A DNA stretch of 50,485 nucleotides from Candidatus Yanofskyibacteriota bacterium (GTDB lineage Bacteria > Patescibacteriota > Minisyncoccia > 2-02-FULL-40-12 > GWA2-44-9), in contig JADLBM010000006.1 in NCBI GenBank assembly GCA_020847715.1, positions 1 to 50,485 on the forward strand, read 5' to 3'. Below the pieces are notes generated by a model. That model was not told where the DNA came from. It ran no database searches and saw only the letters and a program-made list of their open reading frames with translations. The position numbers were made by a program, and so were the translations under genes. This document shows, piece by piece, positions 38,286 to 46,954 of this stretch (position 1 is its first letter; the number at the start of each line of letters is the position of its first letter).

Positions 38286-38975
38286 GTGACCGACGCAAAA
38301 AAGAAGAAGCCGATCCCGAAGAAGCCGAAGAGCACGGCGCTTGATGCGTTCAACGCGAAGGACGCGGAGGCGCGGAAGCGTCTCGCGGGGATCTTCGTAG
38401 CGTTTGTGAAGCTTCCCGCCTCTCGCGCCAAGAAGGTTCGCGGGTTCATCTTCAGCGGATACAACAACAGCGAAGAGGCAAAAACGTACGACGGGCGGAA
38501 CTTCGAGGCACATATCATCGGGTCTCCGGTCATGCAGGTCGATGAGGTGGAGACCATGCTCAAGACGCTCGGCTTTCTCTGGGAAACTCGAGTGTCAACG
38601 AAGGACTACCACTCCTACAGTGGGCGATTGGCGTTGACGAGTATCAACCAGGCAACCATCGAGTCCTCGCAGTTCCCTCGGGCTTCTGCGGTCGAAGCGA
38701 TCTTCCTCGACAAACGGACCACGAACGCCGAAGTTCAGCGAGCGCTGTACACCGGGGAGTTCTTCACGGCTCCGCTCCACGCGGGGGCGCCCAGAGTCTT
38801 TCTCTGTGGGTGCTACGATCCAGCGCGGCGGCGCGAAGTCGAGAGTATCCTGAACGGCCTGCTTCGCCGCAAGGTGAGTGCGAGCGGTCTCCGTGCGGTC
38901 GTGCGGAAGCTCCGAAAGGCCGCAGGGGTGCGTCGGGTTGTGCACCAGAGCGTCCCTATTCGTTTTTCTTCATGA
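38286..38975 (+). CDS. Hypothetical protein encoded directly after the proteasome-like gene
   Basis: GTG start 12 bp after the upstream stop; 229 aa, Lys-rich N terminus; no family recognised. Confidence 0.7.
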   Translation: MTDAKKKKPIPKKPKSTALDAFNAKDAEARKRLAGIFVAFVKLPASRAKKVRGFIFSGYNNSEEAKTYDGRNFEAHIIGSPVMQVDEVETMLKTLGFLWETRVSTKDYHSYSGRLALTSINQATIESSQFPRASAVEAIFLDKRTTNAEVQRALYTGEFFTAPLHAGAPRVFLCGCYDPARRREVESILNGLLRRKVSASGLRAVVRKLRKAAGVRRVVHQSVPIRFSS

Positions 38976-39030
38976 CCCCCACGCTGTGGGGGTCGTTTCT
39001 TTTTTTATGCTGGTGCGGTAGTGTAGAGCC

Positions 39031-40713
39031 ATGTTTCGCCAATGGCTCCACGATACGCTCGCGCGCCTGTACCCTGGGCACCTTTTTGATGTGCTCGTGC
39101 CTCCCGACGCGGCAATGGGTGATTATTCTACGAACATCGCGTTCGTAGCGGCGAAGGCCGCAAAGAAAAACCCGCGCGACGTTGCGCAGGAGATATGCAG
39201 TGCGTTGATGCACGAGGGCAGTGATATGCTCGAGCGATGCGAGGTCGCCGGGCCGGGGTTCGTGAATGTGTTTTTGAAAGAGGCTTACCTGCAGCATCAG
39301 TTGAACGATGCGGGTATTCCGAATCTCGGGCAGGGTTCGCGGGTGATCGTTGAGTATTCGTCGCCGAACATTGCGAAACCAATGCACATTGGCCACCTCC
39401 GCTCGACGATCATCGGCGATGCGCTTGCCAACGTGTATGGGGTGCTGGGGTACGAGGTGATTCGGTGGAATTTTATTGGCGACTGGGGAACACAGTTTGG
39501 CAAACTCATCGCCGCATACAAGCGCTGGAAAGACGACGAAGCCCTTCGGGCACACCCCATCGGCGAAATGCTTCGGCTGTATGTGAAGTTCCACGATGAG
39601 ATGAAGACAAATCCGGAGCTTGAGCGTGAGGGGCAGGAGGAGTTCCGGAAGCTCGAAGAAGGCGACGCGGAAAATAGGGATATCTGGATGCGATTCCGAG
39701 AGCTTTCACTCGGCGAGTTCGATCGCATGTATGACCGCCTGCACATTGGGCTCACGGGCGCGGTCGTTCACGGAGAAAGCGATTATGAGGCGGAGCTGAA
39801 GCCGCTTATTGAGCGACTCACCGCGCAGGGCCTCACAACGGAATCCGAAGGGGCATTGATCGTCGATCTTACGGCGGAAGGTCTCGTGCCGGCACTGTTG
39901 CGCAAATCCGACGGGGCAACGCTGTACCTTACGCGCGACCTTGCAAGTCTCGAGGACCGCATAAAGGAATATACACCGGCCAAGATCCTCTATGTGGTCG
40001 CGAATCAGCAGGCGCTTCATTTCGAGCAGTTGTTTGCGGTGAAGGATCGGCTCAGGCTTGGCTCAACGGAAACGGTGCATGTGAAATTTGGCATGGTACT
40101 CGGCGAGGACGGGAAGAAGCTGGCGACCCGCGAGGGCAAAGTCATCGCGCTGGAGGAGGTGCTCGATGAGGCGGTGCGACGGGCTGCCGATGTGGTGAAG
40201 GGAAAGAACCCCGAGCTTGCCGATAGCGATGTTCAGCGAATTGCGAATACAGTTGCGGTGGGAGCACTCAAATACAACGATCTACGCCAGCATCCGCATA
40301 GCGATATCGTGTTCGACTGGGATGCCATGCTCGATCTGGGGGGCAACTCCGGGCCATATCTGCAGTACGCGTATGCGCGCCTTTCCGGCATTCTGCGGAA
40401 TGCAGGGGATGTCGCGGATGTCGTCGGGGATCGATCGCTTCTGGCGCATCCGACGGAGCGGGCGCTCCTGCGCCACCTGCTGGACTTTGGATATGCGGTC
40501 GCGCAGTGCGCGCATCTCTACGCGCTCAACGGTCTCGCGTTGTATCTGTATCAGCTCGCTGAACTGGCGAATCGCTACTATGAGCAGGTGCGCATCAACG
40601 ACGACGACAATGAAGCGCGAAAAGCGGCGCGCCTTGCACTGGTGCGCACGGTGATGGAGCGACTCAAAACAGGTCTCGCATTGCTCGGCATGGAAGCATT
40701 GGAGCGCATCTAG
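39031..40713 (+). CDS. argS: Arginyl-tRNA synthetase
   Basis: VEYSSPNIAKPMHIGHLRSTIIGDALANVY, GDWGTQFGKLI, KFGMVLGEDGKKLATREGKVI. Confidence 0.97.
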   Translation: MFRQWLHDTLARLYPGHLFDVLVPPDAAMGDYSTNIAFVAAKAAKKNPRDVAQEICSALMHEGSDMLERCEVAGPGFVNVFLKEAYLQHQLNDAGIPNLGQGSRVIVEYSSPNIAKPMHIGHLRSTIIGDALANVYGVLGYEVIRWNFIGDWGTQFGKLIAAYKRWKDDEALRAHPIGEMLRLYVKFHDEMKTNPELEREGQEEFRKLEEGDAENRDIWMRFRELSLGEFDRMYDRLHIGLTGAVVHGESDYEAELKPLIERLTAQGLTTESEGALIVDLTAEGLVPALLRKSDGATLYLTRDLASLEDRIKEYTPAKILYVVANQQALHFEQLFAVKDRLRLGSTETVHVKFGMVLGEDGKKLATREGKVIALEEVLDEAVRRAADVVKGKNPELADSDVQRIANTVAVGALKYNDLRQHPHSDIVFDWDAMLDLGGNSGPYLQYAYARLSGILRNAGDVADVVGDRSLLAHPTERALLRHLLDFGYAVAQCAHLYALNGLALYLYQLAELANRYYEQVRINDDDNEARKAARLALVRTVMERLKTGLALLGMEALERI

Positions 40714-40719
40714 CGCGCA

Positions 40720-41166
40720 CTACGCGCTTCGCTCCTTTCTGATGGCCCACCACGAGAGCACGAGCGCGCCTCCGATATCGGCGCCAAGGTCAGCGAGTGT
40801 ATCGGCGAGGTTCCCTCCGTGGAAATAGTGGTAGAGCCAGGGAGTGTAGGGGCGCGCGAGTGTGCTCGCGTATTCGGCCCACTCCCAGGCAACGCCGATG
40901 AGCGCAGTCGCTCCGGCAAGGAGAATAACCTGCTTCCATCCACGCATCTGTGGCAGTTCACGCTGAAAGAGTGCAAGCACGAACCATGCCGCGATGACAC
41001 CGCCGAGAAAATGGAGGGCCTTATCAAGCCATCCGATGCGGAGGTAGAGGTCGTACATTTCTCCTGCGATCAGCGCGAATGCGATGAGGAGGATGCCGAT
41101 GATGACGGGGGTTGCTGTGCGAATGTGGCGCAACATAGCGTCCAGTGTAGCACAAAAACGCCCCAC
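40720..41166 (-). CDS. Multi-pass membrane protein (VanZ/DUF2238-like)
   Basis: YLRIGWLDKALHFLGGVIAAWFVL...GVAWEWAEY...DTLADLGADIGGAL. Confidence 0.65.
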   Translation of the reverse strand: MGRFCATLDAMLRHIRTATPVIIGILLIAFALIAGEMYDLYLRIGWLDKALHFLGGVIAAWFVLALFQRELPQMRGWKQVILLAGATALIGVAWEWAEYASTLARPYTPWLYHYFHGGNLADTLADLGADIGGALVLSWWAIRKERSA

Positions 41167-41178
41167 AACGAGGTGGGG

Positions 41179-41472
41179 CTAGGGACGGCGCGAGCGGCTC
41201 CTTCTTACGATGCGAGAGACGATAGCTCGCAGCTCTTTGTCCTCAGCACAGTAGCGATCTTTGAGGAATCGAATGATGAGGAGGCGTCCGCGGCGAGTCA
41301 TGGCAAGTCGGGAGAGATGCCAGCGGCCATCTCGGGTGATTCCGCGGAAGAACCACTCCAAGTCGTCCGGCTCGGTGGCCCTTGCTTGCGACTCGAGCGC
41401 CTCTCGTTCACGGGCTTCCGCGCTCATGCGGCGCTTTTGCGGGCCGACATCGAACGGCTTCGGCTTTGGCAT
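41179..41472 (-). CDS. Hypothetical basic protein
   Basis: MPKPKPFDVGPQKRRMSAEAREREALESQ...; minus-strand TTGACA-17-CATACT and SD GGAGG upstream; start trimmed. Confidence 0.55.
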   Translation of the reverse strand: MPKPKPFDVGPQKRRMSAEAREREALESQARATEPDDLEWFFRGITRDGRWHLSRLAMTRRGRLLIIRFLKDRYCAEDKELRAIVSRIVRRSRSRRP

Positions 41473-41554
41473 CGCAACCTCCAGCGAGAGTATGACCGGC
41501 AGGTTTCGCATTGTCAAAGAAAGACCCCGCAGGGTGCGGGGCGTGAGGTGCGGG

Positions 41555-41821
41555 TTAGGCGCTGCGCTTTCTGGATACGGTTTTCGCCTCGTAGGTTGTG
41601 CCGCTGAGGGCGACGAACCAGGCGATGACGCACAGGACGGGGTTCGTGTTCCAGTAGTAGGTGGTCGCCAGGATGGCAACCGTGAGGTGGGGGGCGAAAA
41701 TCCACCCTAGCCATCCCAGCAGGCCGAACGAGCCCACCGTCCCCGCCACGAGCATCGTGATACGGGGGAAGAGCGCGATGCAGATGAGAAAGATCAACCC
41801 GTGGACTTGCCAGAAATCCAT
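41555..41821 (-). CDS. Hypothetical small membrane protein
   Basis: Several TM segments; minus-strand promoter TTGACT-18-TATAAT at 41841-41870, SD AAGGAGG. Confidence 0.6.
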   Translation of the reverse strand: MDFWQVHGLIFLICIALFPRITMLVAGTVGSFGLLGWLGWIFAPHLTVAILATTYYWNTNPVLCVIAWFVALSGTTYEAKTVSRKRSA

Positions 41822-41840
41822 CCCGACCTCCTTGGGGTCA

Positions 41841-41870
41841 ATTATAGCATATTTTATTGCACAAAGTCAA
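41841..41870 (-). promoter_or_regulatory. Promoter for 41555..41821
   Basis: TTGACT-18 nt-TATAAT. Confidence 0.6.
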
Positions 41871-41976
41871 TCATGGGAAAACAGTCCCCGAAAGGGCTGT
41901 TTTCAACGAAGGCGCGCCTCAATAAAGGGAACTGTTGTCAAAGAAAAGCCCCGCGGGGTGCGGGGCGGGAGGATAC

Positions 41977-42141
41977 TCAGAGGCCGAAGTGCTTCAGCGC
42001 AAAGGCCAAGCCGACGAGCGCGATGCCGACCACAAGCTTTTTCGCCCCACTTCGGTAGTGGTTGTTCGTAGAAGCTGTGGCAATTTCGAAAGTGCCGAGC
42101 ATGACCGCAAAGCCGGCGAAGGCTACCACAAATTCTGACAT
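41977..42141 (-). CDS. Hypothetical small membrane protein
   Basis: MSEFVVAFAGFAVMLGTFEIATASTNNHYRSGAKKLVVGIALVGLAFALKHFGL; SD GGAGG upstream. Confidence 0.55.
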   Translation of the reverse strand: MSEFVVAFAGFAVMLGTFEIATASTNNHYRSGAKKLVVGIALVGLAFALKHFGL

Positions 42142-42308
42142 AACTCCTCCCCAGAAAGGACGCCGGTATAGTGGCGCATTTCTCCGGTATTGGCAATCTG
42201 CTGGCTTGGTGAATACTACGGGGGAGGGCGGCGGTTGGGAGGAATTGATTGCCAATATAACGCAGATTCAGGCGTTTTCTGCGGCAATGTTAGCCCCTAG
42301 ATGATTGC

Positions 42309-42755
42309 TTATGCAAGCTCTCCTTTTAGCCGGTTTGCTTCTGTGCCAAGCGCTTGGAATATAGCATCAAAACCTCCTTGCTCGGCCTCAGAAGTGAGGC
42401 CGATTTTCCCCTCCGTTTTTCTCACGGTATCCTTCACTTTTTTGTAAAAATCACTAAGGCCTTTGCGTAGCTGCTCGTCCGAGATAAGAAATAGCCGTGT
42501 TCGTAGACCGTCGTATACCTCGGTGCTCGAAAGGAGGTCAGAAACCAATTTTGGATCAATGACACGTGCGGCGCTTTCCCAAACTGTATGGATGTTGGTA
42601 ATGGTGGCCGCTATCTCGCCGAGCTCATCACAAATAGCAATCTTGATGGCATTGCGCTCGCGACGACGTTCGTTCAGTGCGTGAATCTCATCCCCAATTG
42701 CGCCACCGACTATAGCGAGAAAGGCACCTATAATGATGAGCCACAGTTCATTCAT
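42309..42755 (-). CDS. Hypothetical N-terminal TM-anchored protein
   Basis: MNELWLIIIGAFLAIVGGAIGDEIHALNERRRERNAIKIAICDELGEIAATITNIH. Confidence 0.6.
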   Translation of the reverse strand: MNELWLIIIGAFLAIVGGAIGDEIHALNERRRERNAIKIAICDELGEIAATITNIHTVWESAARVIDPKLVSDLLSSTEVYDGLRTRLFLISDEQLRKGLSDFYKKVKDTVRKTEGKIGLTSEAEQGGFDAIFQALGTEANRLKGELA

Positions 42756-43143
42756 AGGTAATTTCTTTTACCTCACTTCCGTCTAACTCATAAGATGCGA
42801 ATCGAGCGCGAGCCCCGACCTGCGCCGCAAGGATTTTTGCCTCATCTAATTTTGCTTTCGGAACAACAATATAAAGAACGCCAGGCCCTCGGCTGAGTGC
42901 TTGCCACTCCTGGATACTCTTGAGGAAGGCATCCCCCGTTTCGACCTTCATCACGAACAAAATATTATTGTTCGGAGGAGGAATTCGCTGTTTGAAAATA
43001 ACATCCGGGAATTGTCCAGCAACAACTTCCTTAGCTTCTCCCGTGTTATCAAAAACACGAAAGCGATCCTTGAATTTCGCCAAAATAGAGGCAATAATTT
43101 TCGCTCTTATCTCGCGTTCTGTCATATGAACAGTATGAGCCAA
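42748..43143 (-). CDS. Hypothetical protein, possibly nuclease-fold
   Basis: FPDVIFKQRIPPPNNNILFVMKVETGDAFLKSIQEWQALSRGPGVLYIVVPKAKLDEAK; overlaps 42309..42755 by 8 bp. Confidence 0.55.
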   Translation of the reverse strand: MAHTVHMTEREIRAKIIASILAKFKDRFRVFDNTGEAKEVVAGQFPDVIFKQRIPPPNNNILFVMKVETGDAFLKSIQEWQALSRGPGVLYIVVPKAKLDEAKILAAQVGARARFASYELDGSEVKEITYE

Positions 43144-43199
43144 AAGGGGAAAGAATACAACGCGGGCAATGCTGTGCGAGGGGCGAACTGCTTGCTAGA

Positions 43200-43787
43200 C
43201 TACTTCGCACGCCCTGCCTCGAACAAAGCGCGCTGTTCTTCGGTCATCGGGGAGATACGATATACAATATCGTTTTCCGTCAAATCCACTCCTTCCGACT
43301 TCGCTAACCATTCCAGCGAATCACCCAAAAGGTTTACCCGTTCGCTTGTTAGGTAGCGATTGCGGAGAGAGTATATAGGCCCATTCTTCACACTTCCTGC
43401 GGAAAGTGGGGCAATGCGTCCAGCAGACGCAAGCGCAAACCACTTTTTGTGCGATACGAACTGCGAACCCTCGAACACTGGCAAGGTTGCGAGATAACTT
43501 GCGAACACAGAAGTGCGACCGCCGCCGGAACGTGCACGCCGGGATACTCTATGCCCGTTTTGGACGAGTGTGGCGTCGTCGAATTTCCAGATTTCGGCTT
43601 CTGTGGGTTCGGCGGGATCTGGCGTCGTTTTTCCTAGCGCGCTCATGCGCCCCTCCCGATACGCTGTTTCGATGAATGACTCGAGAACACCCAGGAGCGG
43701 GAGGCATTTATTGGTTGCATTCGAAATCCGAAACGTACCAATTTCTCTAAATTGCGCAAATCTTGTTTTCCAAGATGCTTTCGACAT
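43200..43787 (-). CDS. Hypothetical protein
   Basis: 195-aa ORF co-directional with the two preceding ORFs. Confidence 0.55.
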   Translation of the reverse strand: MSKASWKTRFAQFREIGTFRISNATNKCLPLLGVLESFIETAYREGRMSALGKTTPDPAEPTEAEIWKFDDATLVQNGHRVSRRARSGGGRTSVFASYLATLPVFEGSQFVSHKKWFALASAGRIAPLSAGSVKNGPIYSLRNRYLTSERVNLLGDSLEWLAKSEGVDLTENDIVYRISPMTEEQRALFEAGRAK

Positions 43788-43922
43788 GAGGGCAGGGAGG
43801 CTATTGAGTTGACTCTATACTGAAACGGAAGAGGAAGAGCGCGAGGAGGAACGCCAGTTAAATCAAATTATATTCTGAGCGTACGCCCAGGGTGAGAATT
43901 CTGCAATGGGGCTATTGGGGGC

Positions 43923-44040
43923 GTTGCAGCAGGATTCGCCCTCGGCTCTCGGCTCGCCGTCGCTCGCCTCGGCCTAGGCACGGGCTCCCGGCGACATCAG
44001 CTGATGTCGCATCGGTCCGCCCTTCGAATCCTGCCCCACC
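43923..44040 (-). repeat. tRNA-3'-end-mimicking palindromic element, copy D (initiator tRNA)
   Basis: Minus strand GGGGCAGGATTCGAA...core...CGAATCCTGCTGCAAC; GCAGGATTCG/CGAATCCTGC inverted repeat matching the fMet tRNA T arm. Confidence 0.75.
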
Positions 44041-44051
44041 CACAAAGCGGC

Positions 44052-44087
44052 ATAACAAAAGAGTCCCGTAGGGGACTCTTTTGTTAT
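44052..44087 (-). terminator. Hairpin after initiator tRNA
   Basis: ATAACAAAAGAGTCCCGTAGGGGACTCTTTTGTTAT. Confidence 0.8.
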
Positions 44088-44091
44088 GTAG

Positions 44092-44163
44092 TTGCGGGGG
44101 CAGGATTCGAACCTGCGACCTTCAGGTTATGAGCCTGACGAGCTGCCGCTGCTCCACCCCGCT
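44092..44163 (-). tRNA. Initiator tRNA-fMet(CAT)
   Basis: GCGGGGTGGAGCAGCGGCAGCTCGTCAGGCTCATAACCTGAAGG; unpaired position 1-72. Confidence 0.9.
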
Positions 44164-44257
44164 ATATTGAACCTATTAACTATACGCTTCTTTTCGCTGT
44201 GCCGCAAGAGGGGAGGTTGATAATACAACGAAAATACGATATGATGCGCCAGTATTT

Positions 44258-44329
44258 GCCGGCGTAGTTCAACGGTTAGAACGGGTCACTCATAACGACC
44301 AGACGAAAGTTCGACTCTTTCCGCCGGCA
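44258..44329 (+). tRNA. tRNA with CAT anticodon (elongator Met or Ile2)
   Basis: GCCGGCG/CGCCGGC acceptor, loop CTCATAA, T arm GAAAG TTCGACT CTTTC. Confidence 0.82.
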
Positions 44330-44332
44330 CAT

Positions 44333-44370
44333 GTGTATGCCCAAGACCCTTGAGGGTGTTGGGCATACAC
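44333..44370 (+). terminator. Hairpin after CAT tRNA
   Basis: GTGTATGCCCAAGACCCTTGAGGGTGTTGGGCATACAC. Confidence 0.75.
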
Positions 44371-44382
44371 CGTATGATGAAG

Positions 44383-44501
44383 GGCGAAAGAGGCGAACGC
44401 CGGACCGATGCGCCGCGAGTTCGCGGCGCCGGGAGGCGGTGGCCAGCCCGAGGTCTTCGACGGAAGACCGAGAGGCGAGGCCGACTCTTTCCGCCGGCAC
44501 A
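44383..44501 (+). repeat. tRNA-3'-end-mimicking palindromic element, copy C (CAT tRNA)
   Basis: 5' arm GGCGAAAGAGGCG vs reverse complement of the 3' arm GGCGGAAAGAGTCGG; CGACTCTTTCCGCCGGCACA (44482-44501) is an exact 20-nt copy of the tRNA 3' end (44312-44331). Confidence 0.85.
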
Positions 44502-44578
44502 CTTGGCCACTCCTCATTCTGCATGTATGAAGGAAGTGGCTGGCCAAGTGTCCTGAGCGCATAGGCGCGAAGGACTCC
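44500..44578 (+). repeat. 80-nt tRNA tail repeat, copy 3, directly after the duplicated tRNA 3' end
   Basis: CACTTGGCCACTCCTCATTCTGCATGTATGAAGGAAGTGGCTGGCCAAGTGTCCTGAGCGCATAGGCGCGAAGGACT. Confidence 0.8.
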
Positions 44579-44624
44579 CAAAGCTCCGCTGAGACACTTG
44601 GCCGTTTGTCTGTATACTGAAGCT

Positions 44625-45911
44625 ATGGATCACGGATTTCCGCATCAACTCCACACGTTCCCATCCGGCCTTCGGTTGGTGACGGTCCCTATGCCTGCCG
44701 CGACAACGGCGACAGTATTGGTGCTCGTGAAGTGCGGCTCAAAATACGAGCCGCGGGAATTGGGTGGTATCTCGCACTTCTTAGAGCACATGATGTTCAA
44801 GGGAACCTCGCGCCGTCCGGGGTATCTCGATATCAGTCGTGAACTCGATGGCATCGGGGCGAGCTACAATGCGTTTACGAGCAAAGAGGTGACCGGCTAC
44901 TACGCGAAAGCGGCGGCCAGCAAGCTCGATACTATCATGGATGTCGTGTTCGACGTCTTTCTGAACTCGAAGCTGGAGCAGGGGGCAATGGAGATTGAGC
45001 GCGGCCCCATCATCGAAGAGCTTCGGATGCGTCGCGATGATCCCCAGCAACATATCGGGAGGCTGTTCGAGGAGCTGCTCTACGGGGACCAGCCGGCAGG
45101 ATGGGAAGTCGGTGGAACGGAAGAAACCGTGCGCGGGATGAGCGCGTCTCAGTTGCGACAGTGGTTCGACACGCACTATGTTGCCGCGAACACGGTCATT
45201 GCCGTCGCGGGAAGTATCGATCCCGAGCAGGTACTCGCCAAGGTAGAAGCGGCATTCGCGCACATCCGGCAGGCGGAGCGTGCAGAAAAGCTTCCCGTCC
45301 TACAGGCCCAAACGGCGCCTGCGGTGAAGGTAGTATCCAAGGATGTCGAACAGCTCTACGTGAGCCTCGGAGTCCGAGCCTACGATGTTTTCGACGAGCG
45401 TCGCTATGCGGCGGGCCTCTTGGCGCAGATTATGGGAGGCGGCATGAGCTCGCGATTGTTCGATGAAGTGCGCGAGAAGCGCGGACTGGCGTACTACGTG
45501 TGGGCAGGGAACACGAACTACACCGATTCAGGCTACTTCGAAATCGGCGCAGGGCTGAATCAGGCAAAAGCCAAAGAGGGAATATCGGTCATTCTCGCCG
45601 AACTTGCGAAGACCGCGGTAGATGGCGTTACACCCGAAGAGCTGACTCGCGTGAAAGATCAGGCAGAGGGACGGTTGGCATTTACACTCGAGAGCACGAG
45701 CGGCGTTGCAGATGATTTCGGCGGTTCAGTGCTCTTCTTTGATCATGTCGTCACTCCACAGGAGGAGCTGGCGAAGATCCGCGCGGTCACACATGATGAT
45801 ATTCGGGCGGTTGCCGCGGATATATTCCGTGACGATCGGCTCAATTTGGCGGTCATCGGGAAAAGCGTTGATCCCGAAGAGTTCCGCTCCGTACTCCATT
45901 TCAATCCATAA
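44625..45911 (+). CDS. M16-family zinc peptidase (insulinase/processing peptidase-like)
   Basis: GGISHFLEHMMFKGTSRR HxxEH motif; MEIERGPIIEELRMRRDDP. Confidence 0.95.
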   Translation: MDHGFPHQLHTFPSGLRLVTVPMPAATTATVLVLVKCGSKYEPRELGGISHFLEHMMFKGTSRRPGYLDISRELDGIGASYNAFTSKEVTGYYAKAAASKLDTIMDVVFDVFLNSKLEQGAMEIERGPIIEELRMRRDDPQQHIGRLFEELLYGDQPAGWEVGGTEETVRGMSASQLRQWFDTHYVAANTVIAVAGSIDPEQVLAKVEAAFAHIRQAERAEKLPVLQAQTAPAVKVVSKDVEQLYVSLGVRAYDVFDERRYAAGLLAQIMGGGMSSRLFDEVREKRGLAYYVWAGNTNYTDSGYFEIGAGLNQAKAKEGISVILAELAKTAVDGVTPEELTRVKDQAEGRLAFTLESTSGVADDFGGSVLFFDHVVTPQEELAKIRAVTHDDIRAVAADIFRDDRLNLAVIGKSVDPEEFRSVLHFNP

Positions 45912-45913
45912 CC

Positions 45914-46954
45914 ATGGCTGAGCGTACTCAGGTTGATATTTCGGCAGCCAGCGTGTTCCGCGCCCTTCTGGTGGTGCTCGCGTTTTTCCTGCTCTACCTG
46001 CTCTCGGATGTGCTCATCATTCTGCTGTTCTCTATTGTGGTGGCCTCGGCCGTGTCGCCATTCGTTACATGGTTTCAGCGGAAGGGGTTGCCGCGACTTG
46101 TTGCGGTTATCGTGCTGTACCTGATGGTGCTTGCGGTTGGCGTGGTCATTTCCTCGCTCGTGCTTCCATCGGTTTCCTCGGACTTTTCTCAGCTGACAGC
46201 ATACCTGCCGAAAATCGCCAGCGAGCTTTCGGTCTCACTCGACACCGTCCAGAAGGATTCTCCGCGATACTTCGATTTTGTGTCGGAGATTCAGAACATT
46301 CTCGAGGTGCTGAGCGGGTACCTCCAGCAGTTCTCGCAATCGGCGCTGAATCTTGTCGTAGGGGCATTTGGCGGCATCTTCTCGTTCGTCGCCATCGTTG
46401 TCATTTCGTTCTACCTGTCGGTCATGAAGAACGGTATCGAGAGTTTTCTCGAGGCAGTCGTTCCGGAGCGATATGAGGAGTATATCGTCGACCTGTGGCG
46501 CCGCGTGGAGATCAAGGTGGGCCTCTGGCTGCAGGGGCAGCTCTTGCTGGCACTTATTGTCGGGCTGTTGGTGTATGTCGGACTGGCGCTGCTGGGCGTT
46601 CGATTCGCCCTGATTCTCGCGATACTCGCCATGCTTCTGGAAATCGTGCCTATCGCGGGTCCGGTGCTCGCATCCATCCCGGCAATCGGTATGGCATTCA
46701 TGCAAGACCCGGTGCTCGGATTGTGGACGCTGGTGCTCTATGTGGTTGTCCAGCAGTTTGAGAACCACGTGTTGGTGCCTCTGGTGCTTGGAAAGACGAC
46801 CGGACTCAATCCCATCGTGGTCATTTTGGCTATCCTCGTTGGTGCGCAGCTGGCAGGCATTGCAGGGGCCCTCTTGGGCGTCCCTGTTGCCACAATCATC
46901 GTGGAGATTATCGATGATATGGCCCGCCTGAAGTCTTCGCGCCGTACCTCCTAG
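45914..46954 (+). CDS. AI-2E family transporter-like membrane protein
   Basis: Multiple TM; LALIVGLLVYVGLALLGVRFALILAILAMLLEIVPIAGPVLASIPA...FENHVLVPLVLGKTTGLNPIVVILAILVGAQLAGIAGALLGVPVATI. Confidence 0.9.
   Translation: MAERTQVDISAASVFRALLVVLAFFLLYLLSDVLIILLFSIVVASAVSPFVTWFQRKGLPRLVAVIVLYLMVLAVGVVISSLVLPSVSSDFSQLTAYLPKIASELSVSLDTVQKDSPRYFDFVSEIQNILEVLSGYLQQFSQSALNLVVGAFGGIFSFVAIVVISFYLSVMKNGIESFLEAVVPERYEEYIVDLWRRVEIKVGLWLQGQLLLALIVGLLVYVGLALLGVRFALILAILAMLLEIVPIAGPVLASIPAIGMAFMQDPVLGLWTLVLYVVVQQFENHVLVPLVLGKTTGLNPIVVILAILVGAQLAGIAGALLGVPVATIIVEIIDDMARLKSSRRTS

Noticed and set aside
44331-44564. Overlapping ORFs on both strands at element C
   Set aside because: They cover palindromic repeat sequence; no coding signature
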